A DNA stretch of 64,000 nucleotides, taken from positions 22,534,176 through 22,598,175 of the forward strand of contig CM041533.1 in NCBI GenBank assembly GCA_023238725.1. Reading direction: 5' to 3'. The translations under genes were made by a program, and so were the position numbers. Shown one piece after another: positions 48,288 to 59,719 of the stretch. Below the pieces are notes generated by a model, which ran no database searches, was not told the origin of the DNA, and was given only the letters and a program-made list of their open reading frames with translations. The first letter of the stretch is position 1. The number at the start of each line of letters is the position of its first letter. Origin of the DNA: Scortum barcoo (Eukaryota; Chordata; Actinopteri; Centrarchiformes; Terapontidae).

Positions 48288-51200
48288 GTGAGTAAAGCCC
48301 GTTTCTGTGACGTTATCGCGCTTTCAAAGCGGCTCAAAGAGCTTGTAAGACATGAAACATGGATTCTGTGTTGAACTAAATGTGCTGTTGGTGTGGCAGC
48401 CTCCCTTCAAGAGGGCTCACATCTTGCCTGAGCTCTATTCCTGGCTCAGTGCTGGTCCTGCAGGCCGGGTCCCCTCACCTGAAAAGGCTGTTTGTGAGCT
48501 GAGGTATGCTCCTGGCCCAGCAGGATGGACTGGGTGCAGCCTGTGTCTCAGACACCTCCCTCTCTCACCTCGGCCAGCTTGGCAGATTAAAGCTGACTGT
48601 CTGCTGGGTAAACTGGATGGTCGGATGTGCTGCAGGCTGCCGTCTTAAAACTTTGGCCAGAGTGTGAAATGAGGAAGTGTGTCGGGGGATTGGTCTCGGT
48701 GGTGTCTGCAGATATATCCTCCACTTTTGGAGACCGGCTTTCTGTTTCGGTGTGTTCACCTCAGGCAGACATTTTCACTTGCCGTACCAGGAGCGGTACA
48801 GGTGTAACCAGCAGCTCCAATGGTGCCTTCAAACCATTCAAGAGTGCCAGGACCCCTACACCTGTAAACCACTGCTAATGCTTTATTCTGTTAAATGTTT
48901 AATTACACCTGTGTTCCTCTGGTGTGATGAGCTGATGGGTGTATTTCTCATTCATTCATCTGATAGTCACCTACAGAAATACCTCGACCAGGGGCTGTAT
49001 GAAAGTTATTGGGACAAGGATCTTGTATTAAAAAAAAGAGCTTTATTAATATTTTTTAACCCCTGTGACACATTAAAAACTAAATCACCCACAACACGTC
49101 AGGACGGTGTTGAATTGGTACAACTTGTTTGGTCCTGTGCCTTCATTTACACCTTAATCTCTTAATGGAACGTCTGATGTGCACCATGACTCAGAGACGG
49201 GTTGTCTTTGAAATGTAATGATTTATGTTACCATTGTCAGTGTGAAACTAACAATTAGTGTCATTGTTTCTTAATCAGTTAGTCGTTTGGCCTATAAAAC
49301 ACTAGAAAATAGTAAAAAAAAAAAAAAAAAGTCCCTCACTGTGTCCCAGACTTACCCAGGTGGAAATTTCCAAATGTCTCTCGTTGGCTGACCATCAGTC
49401 CAAAATTTAGTAAAAGTTTCAATGACATGAGGTCAAGAAAAAACAGTAAAGCCTCACACAACCTGGAACCATTTAAGATTATGCATTTTTGCTTGAAAAA
49501 TGGCTAAATTCATTAATATATATTAAATTGAATATATCCTAAAATGGTTTCTGATGACTCACTATTCAGTTAATCAATCAGTCAAACTCTGCAGCTCTAT
49601 ACTATTTCCTATACTGCAAAAGTAGGCCCAAGTCAAATATAAATTTATGAGGTGAAGAAAATGAAAGAGCCTCTTCTGCTCTCTGTTGGACATACTTTTT
49701 TGTTCCCCTCACCCCTAATAATTTTCATATAGTCCCAAACAATCACCCGCTGACTTTAACTTGACTGTGGATATCAGAATAATGGCCGAACTTTACATAA
49801 AGTAATAAAGATCAGAGTGGGTCTGGTGGTCAGTTTCAACCAGACAGTTGTAAAAACTGCTGTGCATGACTGGAAAAGAAGTATGAAGAGTCACGATGAC
49901 AAAGACCAAACGCAGGAACATTGTGGTAGAAACAGATACTCATTAGCATTAAATTAAAATGTCATCTCTATGTGTCTATTTCCTCATCAACAGCCTCAGA
50001 GTCCGAATACAGCCATGGACACTCTCGAACACAAAGCAGTTCTAAAAATGATAAGCTTTTACAATCTGTTTCCTATTATTATTTTCTTAAGAGGCGTTTG
50101 TGGTCCACCCATGTGACAGGCTTCACATGATGTAACTTGCATGTCTTGGGCACAGGGCCTTACTGTCGATGTGTCAAGAGACATTAGAGGAATTGTGGTT
50201 TGTGTGAGGCTTCGTGGACATAAACTTGCGACTTCTAGAAACGCTGACTGGCAACCCACATGTAGATCTGGGTCAGGTGGTGATAATGGCGATTGTCAAA
50301 TATAATAATCATATGTGGGAAATCTGCATCAGCCACCGTTTTGATCTTATTTTTCACCGCAGCCCGACACACCCTGCTGCTCGAACACACCTATCGTCTG
50401 ACTGCTGTGCCTCTCAGTGACCAAAGAAGTGATCGGCTCTGTGACTTGTTGTGTTGGGCTGGAGACTTTCTGAAGCACTTTTTCCGTTCAGTGTTTTCTG
50501 TCCTGTTGCTTGGTGCTGGAGATGTGATGTAATGGCAGCAGGAGGTGGAGCCAGCTCTTAAATTCCTTTACTGTGTGTATTCTCCTGAAAGCCCCAGTGG
50601 AAATGGCGCTCAAAGGACAGTTGGCATTTTTTCAATAGACAAGCTTGCCTGCAGAATGTTAAGAGTGTAAATCTGTTTTCGGAGAATGTGTTTAAACTCT
50701 AAATGATTCGCATTGTAAAAGTGAGTTAATTGTGCTGGTAAAGCATCCAAAGTATCCCGTAAAAAGAACCACAACTCTCTTCATACTCATTGCAGGAACA
50801 CGGAATTGTTCGGCCATATGTGACATCACTGTGTGTGTGTGAGTGGGTGTGTGGTTTATTATTAGAAATTTCCTCAGAGAAGCATGTGGTGATGCTTGAG
50901 CCTGTGGTGTTTTTTTTGGGAACCACATTTCAAAACAGAACCAGATGTTTAACCTGATACAACCCCAGACGTATCCTGTAAGTCAAGTATGATTGTCACC
51001 CGGCCAGGTCGAGGTGTTAGACGAAAATGAGCGCAGGCCAACCTCAGAGTCTGCCACTGTATCCTTCTGATAGCTTTGCCTCGGTTACTGAATAACTACT
51101 TTATGGCAGTATTTGACAGATTTTTTTTTTTTTTCAGTATAATAAAGTGCCTTGATTTTTCACGCATTTATTTCAGAAAATTCACACTTTGGACCAACCT

Positions 51201-52086
51201 ATAATATTGATACGTGAGAGTTTAAAAAAAAATCATATTAAGATTAGCTGATATTCATTTTTTACATACATAACACAAAACAACACTCAACATTAACAAA
51301 AAATTTCAATAAGGATCCCATCATTTGGTAATTAAAGAGTTTTGACCAACATGTGTACAGACTGAGACATTTTACTGTACTGTAAAATACACTTCTCTGT
51401 GCTCTCAGGTAGACATACTACTGTACGTGAAGGCAGCACTGATGAATTAACTCAAACATATCTTTGGGAAATTACACTGAACTGTAATTGTTCTTCTGCA
51501 TCAGTTGATCTCTTTTGGTCTCGCGGGGGCTGCGCAACCAGTGTATATGTTATAATCATATACAGTTGATATGGACGTGTGGAAAAATTAAAGGAAAAAC
51601 CAACAAAAAGTGTCTCAGTAAGGTGTTGGGCCACCACCACCACATGCTGCCTAACAGCTTCAGGTTTTTTCCTTTAATTTGTCTCCCGTCTGTTTGACTC
51701 TTCAGCTGCTAAATGCTCCACTATGGCCACCAGCTAGTCTCTAACTGTGAATGTGTGCTTCGTGGTGCTGTTCAGGTAGTGGACATCAGAGCTTTCCCTG
51801 AAAACAGCCAAAGTTACTGGCCGCTGGATGACAGATTTCTATGTGTTCATCACTTCTACTCTTTTTACATTTATGTAGTAATTTAATCCATACTTAATAT
51901 AAATGTAATGATTAAAGCAGCATTAAAGGCCCACCTATACACTGTTACTTATATATGTGTAAAAATCTTTATAATTAAAATGAATGATCTTGGCCATGGA
52001 GATGTTTTTGTCGCCTCCTGTTCAGTTTCTCTGTTATTGGTTTATGTACATAGTAGTGTGAACTGAACTTTTCTCCCTCATCACAG
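48288..52086. other. Large first intron of tmbim1
   Basis: I find no other gene here. It holds a poly-A run near 49315-49330, a short Tc1-like MITE at 51575-51689 and otherwise unremarkable AT-rich sequence. Confidence 0.4.
51575..51689. mobile_element. Short Tc1-derived MITE
   Basis: Inverted ends 'gaaaaattaaaggaaaaacc' and 'ggttttttcctttaatttgt' bracket about 60 bases containing 'gtgtctcagtaaggtgttgg' and 'gccacca'. The core is shared with the fragments at 23720 and 25873, so this is an internally deleted member of that family. Target duplication is not clear. Confidence 0.6.
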
Positions 52087-52091
52087 GTGAA

Positions 52092-54753
52092 ATGTCCAGG
52101 TCAGACTACCCTCCAGGGTATGATGACTCCCATGGCCCGATGTACCCACCTCAGGGCGGCAATTACCCACCGCCCCCTGCATATGGCTTCCCTTCCTACG
52201 GTGGTCCACAGCCAGGCCACCCCTCTGCTCCCTACCCCGTTAGTCCAAACACCCCGCTGTACCCAGGCCAGCCGGGGGGCTATCCTCCTGGCTCGTACCC
52301 AGGACAGCCTCACCCTGGAGGGCCTCCGGGACCTGGCTACCCCAGCCCCCCTCCCATGCCCCCTGTCATGCCACCTACCATCCCGTCAGATATCCTGAGC
52401 TCTGGTAAGAGTAGGACAGCTTTTTTAAAAACAATATGTGAGAATAGTACAGCGACACTTATGACAAACTCTTTACTATGTTGACATTTAAAAAACAAAC
52501 AAACAGTAGAATTTAAAACTACACCTGGACATGCTACGATTAAAAGTGAAAATCTTTGAGGAAAGCATACTCTTTCTTGCATCGCGTTTGACAGATAAAC
52601 TCCTCACAGGTGAGCGACATGTTTCCTGTTGCTCATTTCTCTGTTCTCCTGATCACACAGGTGATGAGTTTGCGGCCAGCGGCAGTGGTTGGGATAGTCT
52701 GAGCATTCGGCATGCGTTCATCAGAAAGGTAAAACACACTCGTCACACCTCGGTGTGCGTTTCATGCCGTGTGCTGTCATTACACCTGAGTGACCTTGTC
52801 CCTTTTGTCTGCACGTGTCTTTCAGGTGTATTTGATTTTGGCGTCTCAGCTCCTCGTCACCACAGCCATCGTGGCTGTTTTCACATTTGTGTGAGTGCAC
52901 AGAGTGTGTGTTTTGTGTGCCTGATTGTTTGTCTGTATGCCTGTGTGTAACTGTGCCTCTCTTTCTCACAGCCAACCTGTCAGATATTTCGTACAGCAGA
53001 ACAAGGCTGTCTACTGGGCATCATAGTAAGTCTCACTCTGTGGTGCCATCACTAGCTTTTTGAAGAAATATTCTTTTATAGAAGTCCAAATGAGAGTTTG
53101 TGAAGATTCATTTTCATCTCTGCATTGTGTTGTTTTAGTGCTGTGTATTTCATCACCCACATTGTGCTGGTGTGCTGTAAGGGCCCCCGGTGAGTGTGAT
53201 CACTCAGTTTTACAAAATCTTAAAATATGTTGTTGTTTGCGTTTGTTTATAAAACTGCATTTAATGTTCTCATCACACTCTCTTCGTAGGAGGAAGTTCC
53301 CATGGAACGTCATTCTGCTGACCATCTTTGTAAGTCTGACTTGACTGAATCAGGAAATAGTGATACATAATTACTGACAGTTTCCTGGACTTGGACCAAG
53401 GTTATTCTTAAACTAAAACACGTGACTTTGATACAAGAACTAGGCAGTGAGTCACCACGCTTGACTCGGGCTGTGTTTGCATAATGCCTTTGATATGTAG
53501 TTTCTGCGTCTGTGTTTTATCAGCTCTGTGCACAAAACTGCTCCATGTATGACTTCATGGAGCAGTTTTGTCCGTCGGTAGAGGTGGACTGTTATTACTG
53601 AGCTTTGTGGTGATCATTTCTAGGTGTCAGGTTTTGCCCTAAAAGCTGCTGACCAGCTCTGTAAACAACAGTTTTTATTTCCCCATGTTTCAATCCGCAT
53701 GACATGTGGTTAAACGTTAGTCGATCTTTACGTCTTTATATGCTGATAAATTGCAATAATAAACATAGATCATTAATTTAGGGAGATCATCCCTATTTTC
53801 ATTCATATCTGTCTGCCCAGTCTTTTAAAGTCCTGTTTTCTTTTTTTTTATACAAACAAATAATTAACACTTTTTTTTTTTTTTTTAACAGACCCTGGCT
53901 CTATCCTACATGACTGGATCCATTTCCAGGTAAAAAATCATGTTCAATCCGTGCGGTTGTACATATAAACATCCAGTCAGCTTCCTGGAGAATTAACTGT
54001 GTGTTCATCTGTTTTTAGTTACTATGACACAAAAGCAGTGTTTCTCGCTTTGGGTATCACTGCCATCGTCTGCATCTCCGTCACCGTCTTCTGCTTCCAG
54101 ACAAAGGTAAGGTGTGTGTAGTTGTTTGTGTAGGGTGCCTGTGTTTATTTGCTTCAAATGGCTGCAGTGTATTTGTGCTGTCACGTGTGTGTGTTAACAT
54201 GGCAGTTGGTGTTTTTTTCCTCTCTAGGTGGACTTTACAAAGTGCCAGGGCCTTTTCTGTGTCCTCGGGATCGTAATATTTGTTACTGGCATCATTACAG
54301 CCATCGTGCTGTCCTTCAAATATGTAAGTTCAGGTTGATTTAAACAAAACACTGTTTCCTGACAATCCAACTTTTCAAGTTTCCATCATTGTAATGACTG
54401 TTCGTTGTTGTGTTGTTTCAGATTCTGTGGCTTCACATGCTTTATGCAGCTCTGGGAGCCATAGTCTTCACTATGGTGAGTATTTTACTATTCACTTTTG
54501 ATGGCAAGTCCCCTTTTAAAGCTGCTCTTGCTGTATTGCTTGACAAATTACTCTTTTACAGAATTATTATCCTAATTGTTATTGTTTCTTTTATGTCTTG
54601 TAGTTCCTAGCATACCACACTCAGCTGCTGATAGGCAACAGGAAGCACTCCATCAGTCCAGAGGAGTACGTGTTTGCTGCGCTCTCCATCTATGTTGACA
54701 TCATCCAGATCTTCCTTTTCCTGCTGCAAATTATTGGCGCTTCAACCAAATAG
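52092..54753 (+). CDS. tmbim1: TMBIM1 (RECS1), BAX-inhibitor-motif membrane protein
   Basis: Eleven exons join in frame: 52092-52404, 52661-52728, 52826-52890, 52972-53025, 53139-53189, 53290-53329, 53892-53929, 54019-54106, 54228-54323, 54422-54475 and 54604-54753, giving 338 residues. About 105 N-terminal residues are Pro/Gly/Tyr-rich and carry PPGY and PPAY motifs. Then RHAFIRKVYLILASQLLVTT opens the seven-helix BAX-inhibitor domain, with the family block VDFTKCQGLFCVLGIVIFVT and the conserved ISPEEYVFAALSIY near the end. TMBIM1 is reported in endosomes, lysosomes and Golgi, and the family dampens Fas-ligand-induced death. AATAAA is at 55013-55018. The start has the only in-frame ATG after the acceptor. 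Confidence 0.95.
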
Positions 54754-56577
54754 GCCCAGACGAGGGTACGCGACCAACTCAGTCCAGCGTGGTGCGGACA
54801 GGCGCCCAGCTGCAGAATCATTCCATGCTTTTTAAAAACCTTTGATTTGTTTTCAGTCAGAATCAGGATACATTTATAAAACCATGAAGCACTCCAGGGA
54901 AGGGCTGAATTTAAGATTCTATCATAGTAATGGTTAATCCTATGCACAAAAGATGCACTTTTTTCAAATCAATATTTGTTTATATTTCCAAGTAGCAACT
55001 TGCCAGTGATTTAATAAAGAATATTAAAATATAAAAAGCTAAAATTAAAATATAATAAAGAATATTAATGCTACAATATACATACTGCAAATATCTATAG
55101 ACACTGGAATGCCAGCTGCAACATGTATTCACTCTTGCTGGACCTAACCTAAGGGGAGACAGCGAACATTTTTCTCTGCATGTAGATATACTGCTGTACA
55201 GGAACTGGGTCCAGTCTGTAAAAACAATTTGTCAACAGAGGCTCACCTCTGTAATAGCTTTGAAGTATAGGTTGGGGGCGAGGGGGCAGTAGAGCTGAGC
55301 AATTAATTGAAATATTTTCCAACTCAGAGGAGCTGCAATTTGATAAAGGTAAAATGTGTCCCAACATACCACTATAGAAGAAGCAGCCTACCAACCATAT
55401 TCTCCAGATGTAGGGGAACATGCTTATTGGGATGGAAAAACAATCAAATCGTCATCGTTTGATTTCAGGAAAATGAAATTTAAGAAATCCTTCGTATTTC
55501 AAAAAAATATGGAACTAAAAATTAAATTATATGCTTATCAGAATGTTAAAAACTGTTTATTATGTGAACTATGAAATATTGGGGTGATCTCTGTGCTCAA
55601 AAACACAACGGTGCTGCACTAAGGAGAGTATTTGTGCCTAAAACATGATGTGACATTTGATACTGATCTTAATGACATGAGTATGGACACTCAAAACTAT
55701 ACTTAGTATTGATACTTAGGTGATTGATCTGCCCACCTCTGAAATACTGCTCATACTGTTATATTGTATGGTTATACATTCTACATCACTACAGTGCCTT
55801 GATGTTTGAGAGTAGACTTTTTTTTACTTTAAGAAGTACAGTTACAGTACTCCATAAGCTTTTATAGTATTGTTACACATGTGCCGGTTTCTATATTGTT
55901 GTGTTTGGGTCTTATACTGAGTGGCAGCAGGGTGGGTTTGTGCATCATGGAGGACAACACACTCAGTGCCTCAATGTTAAATTATCGGAACATTCCTGAA
56001 GTGAGTTCCAGCTCATGTGGTGCTGTCTGAGACCTCCAAATCAACCCCACCCAGCCGGTCCTCCACAAATGTTCATATGCAACAGAAGTATTAACCCTAG
56101 CCAACGTTACATATAAACATTAAGGCAAACATGTTGAATCTGCAGTGCAAATAGTCACTGTGGGGTTTGTAAATATACATATCAATGATGAGGAACATCT
56201 GTTTGGCTTTTCATATCAAATAAAGATTTGTATTTGTGAGTTGCTGCGTGGTTCACTTCTGTTTACATGTGGTTTACATATTCAGAAATGTATAATTATA
56301 CATTTATTTCTTCTGTCATATATGTAGAACATCAGCATCATGGCTAATAAATATGTGATCATTCTCCAGATTCTCATTCTCCAGGAAGAGCCGACCTTGT
56401 TAGCAAAGAAAAATCAAACAGCTGTTCTGATTAAAGGCTCAGTCACAAGCATGTTCCTTCTCAGATCTCCTGCAGCATCCTACAGAAGAAATGCTTATGA
56501 AGCTGACATCTCCTCTGTAATCAGTCTTTGGGCTGTAATGCAGGAGTCACCGTCTCAGTAGTTACATTCAGCGTACA
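54754..56577. other. 3' flank between tmbim1 and pnkd
   Basis: The tmbim1 3' UTR probably ends near the AATAAA at 55013-55018. A minus-strand AATAAA at 56303-56308 suits pnkd. I searched this interval for the metallo-beta-lactamase exons of pnkd (HxHxDH motif) on the minus strand and saw none. Confidence 0.5.
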
Positions 56578-59115
56578 TTATTGGTCCAGTTTAACATCCT
56601 CTGCAGGCTGACGATAGCGACTCCTTTCATATTCTCCCTCGTTTGACTTTCTCATCCTCTGTCGAATCTTCAGCTGCTTCAGTCGGTTCTTGTCCACTTC
56701 TCTTTTGGCCAGGAGGAAGCTGATGATACCTGTGGGAAGGCCAATCATCCTGGAGGGGAGAGGTGGACAGTTTTTTTTACTCAACGGGCAGGCAACATAT
56801 CAGCCATGAAATTGTCAACATATTGCAGTATGCAGTATTTTAATCTGCTGTGTTCATGTTTAATCACCCAGTCTTCCCTCTGGGCAGACAGTTTGCACTG
56901 GTATACTTAGCAATGTTAGTTTGAATCATAGACTGTATATAAAAAGGACGACATTCCCCAGAAGTGAAGCCAAAACATCTCAATTACCTCCTGGTGGCTG
57001 GCTGCAGTACAATTCACAAGTCCTGCCCTTCCATGCTAGCTGACGGGGCATGGGCCAAACTAAAAATATTGAAGTACTCAAGAAATAAATTATTCCCCAA
57101 AGATGGTTTCTGTCCTTTTGTGTAGTTCTTATTACGGTGATGTTTGTTCAGGTGTTCATTTTTTTGGTAAGTTTGTTTTTAATTAGTTATTTGATGCTAA
57201 AAAAGGTGAAATGTCATGATTTGACAGCTGTCAATGAAAGTGAAATAGTTGTGGATGCATCTGCAGATGTTTTTTCACGAGCGCGAGTGAGAGTAGGGAT
57301 TTCAGGAAATGTAACTTTAACTTCAGCGGGTGATCTTTAGCTAGCAGTCACTTTGATGACTGCTAGCTAAACATTGATTACTTATTTTGTACAATGGGGG
57401 AAACTGGAGGCTTGTTGTCTATCTTTAAATACAGTGGATGGTTTGGACACATACTCTCAGTTGGCTGTTTATTAGGTACACATAACTTAAAAGAATGCAG
57501 TACAATACAACAGCCCTGTTAAAAAAATCCTACCTCTATGAAGGTTTTTGTTTTTATGATCATTTTATAGGTTGCAGTTTGTGGTGCTGTTGAATTGCAT
57601 TGTGCTTTTTCTAATACTTTGTCCACTCTGTTTACATAAGTGTGGAGATTATAATATGAATTCTATCATCTTCATGAAAGTAGGATGTTTACAGGCCTGC
57701 TGTATTAGTGTTACCTCAGTGACAGACTTTATAATCTCGCTAGGGCATCATGTTCAACCATATTTCAACATGACACCTGGTACAAGAATATAAACACCCT
57801 CATGGTTTTTCATCAGCTTCTGCATAACAGATGTCACTGAGGACAACAGCCCTCTTTAAATAATCAGAATACTAAGACACTAAAGTTCCTTTTAATCAGA
57901 AAATGTATTTGAAAAAAGTGAAGCAATCATACAACAAACACATGTTGTATACTCATGGTGTTCCTGGAAAAATGCAAAAACTGATCTGCTGATGTTTGGT
58001 GAAAACTTAAATTCTAGGTATATCTTCTCATGAAAAACAACCTGAGTGTGTAGAGCCTTATGTAAAGCACAACTACACCATCTCCATTAAATAATAATTA
58101 GCTATTGGAACTGGCAGGTTTGTGATCTCAGTGAGACTGAAGTTGATGTCAATTTCATATTTTATTGCTCACTTTACAGTCATTTAGGAGCAACATTATT
58201 TTGTAAATTGTCCATCATTCCTGATAGCCTTAGTTGTGTTTGAGTTGAATTTGTGGCAGATTTTACCTCTAAAGGTGTGCAATGTAATGTCTCACGTTGT
58301 TTCACTGCCCCAGCTGTTTATCTGTGGTATTAGAAGTTCACGTTGGATGGCCACTTTTGTATGTGCATGACACAATAAATGACACTGTCACTACTCCAGC
58401 AACAAATACTGCTGGTACTTGTGCCACATTAGAAAACAATTGATTAGGTCCATTCCTGCAGCTTTAAATGTGTTGCTTTATTAGACACTACATGTGTGCA
58501 GGGTTGAGGAGACTCACCAGGCATAACCAATCTTCATCATGGGGTTCTTGGCCTTTTTCTTGGGGATGTATTCAGGACCCTCGTCTTCCTCTTCTTCCTC
58601 TGGGGCTCTCCTGTTGTCGGTGCGGGTGTTGGGTGCTGTGCTGTGAGGCTGGGTGCTCCTCTGCGGCTCCGTCCTGGAGCTGCACAAGGAGGCAGCAGAG
58701 GAGCCGAGCGGGGGCCGACAGCGAGCAGCGTGCAGCCGCCAACCCCGACACACCGCCGGGCTCTGGAGCCACCGGCCGGGAACCAGCTGCGCTCCTGGGT
58801 GGGGAGGGGGGCAAAACCTTACATGTTCAATGGTATGACTTCTGGTCCCCCTGTGGCGAGGTTAATGTGAGGAGTGAGCCTGGCACATCATGCAGGAACG
58901 AGTTAAATTCACCTGTGCCGTTTCATACTATTACCAAATACCGCCGTATGACGATATTTACAATAGTGGCTTTAGCACTCATCCCGCAAAAGGCCTCTTA
59001 AATTTTGCTTTAATTAATATCTTGTGTGTAACTTTCAACAGAGCGTGTAAAGTAGACATATTCGCGTTTTACCTTTCAGTGCTGTCCTGACTGCTGTCAC
59101 GTAGGGTGCCGCCAT
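56578..59115 (-). CDS. pnkd: PNKD short form (MR-1S type)
   Basis: Three exons join in frame on the minus strand: 59115-59073, 58794-58518 and 56749-56578, giving 163 residues. The N-terminus MAAPYVTAVRTALKG resembles human PNKD (MAAVVAATALKG). PEYIPKKKAKNPMMKIGYAW matches the segment shared by all N-terminal PNKD isoforms. The last exon (MIGLPTGIISFLLAKREVDK) matches the MR-1S-specific exon, giving one membrane helix and then a basic tail. MR-1S is a mitochondrial factor linked to cytochrome c oxidase assembly. The hydrolase exons of the long form are not present in the window. The human gene surrounds TMBIM1 in the same relative orientation. The start codon overlaps a YY1-like motif. Confidence 0.9.
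57336..57371. repeat. Perfect 15-bp hairpin
   Basis: TTTAGCTAGCAGTCA and its exact reverse complement are separated by six bases (CTTTGA), in the pnkd intron. It may be a transposon footprint. Confidence 0.85.
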
Positions 59116-59160
59116 GTTTGTTGAGTAACTGCTGCCGGGCATGCGCAGTGGCTCATATCT
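59113..59160 (-). promoter_or_regulatory. pnkd promoter with NRF1-like and YY1-like sites
   Basis: On the minus strand TGCGCATGCCCG (59147-59136) differs by one core base from the NRF1 site TGCGCATGCGCA. AAACATGGCGGC (59118-59107) fits the YY1 motif and contains the pnkd start codon. Both are common at nuclear genes for mitochondrial proteins. Sites are seen; use is inferred. Confidence 0.5.
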
Positions 59161-59265
59161 GTCAGTGCCGACACCTAGCGGACAGTGTCGATGCAGCACC
59201 TCAATCAAATAAAACTGGAGCTCATAAAAAGTAAAAATAAGCCATGCTGGTGTTTATGTCAACAT

Positions 59266-59271
59266 TTTATT
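59266..59271 (-). terminator. Polyadenylation signal of mcm6
   Basis: AATAAA on the minus strand 450 bases beyond the mcm6 stop, just upstream of the pnkd promoter. The two genes lie tail to head with roughly 100-150 bases between them. Confidence 0.7.
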
Positions 59272-59719
59272 TACTGAAACATTTCCATTTAATTCATAAC
59301 CTAATTTTACACAAAATGCCATAAAATATAACTTGGAAGTATGGGGGTAACACAGGTGACACTCAACGCATGTCTCTAATATACAGCTATGGATAAACAA
59401 TTCAAGGCTTTTCCTTTGACCGAGAGCCAAACAGACAGAAGCCAGCAAACAACTGGAGAGCAGCATATTTACAAAAAGTCAGTTTGACTAAGAAATGCCT
59501 TTTTTCTTCCTTAAATAGCCCCAGAGTGGTCTGTACAGTAGAGCTAATACACTCACAGAACAAGTCTAGTAACTTTGCCAATGCCACTGTTATGTATGCG
59601 TTACATATGAGCATTCAGGAACAGCTTAAACATCAGCTTTAATGTTGAAGTTTAACATCAACAATCGCAGACACTGTGATGGGGGTGAAGAGAAACCCAA
59701 CAGAGGGGAGGGGACAACT

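Noticed and set aside
55149..55421. A 90-codon minus-strand frame between tmbim1 and pnkd, considered as a missing pnkd exon
   Set aside because: It lacks the hydrolase HxHxDH motif and has no suitable splice sites.
58468..59001. A 177-codon plus-strand frame rich in Cys, Gly and Arg
   Set aside because: It is antisense to the GC-rich pnkd exon 58794-58518, whose frame and splice phases are confirmed.
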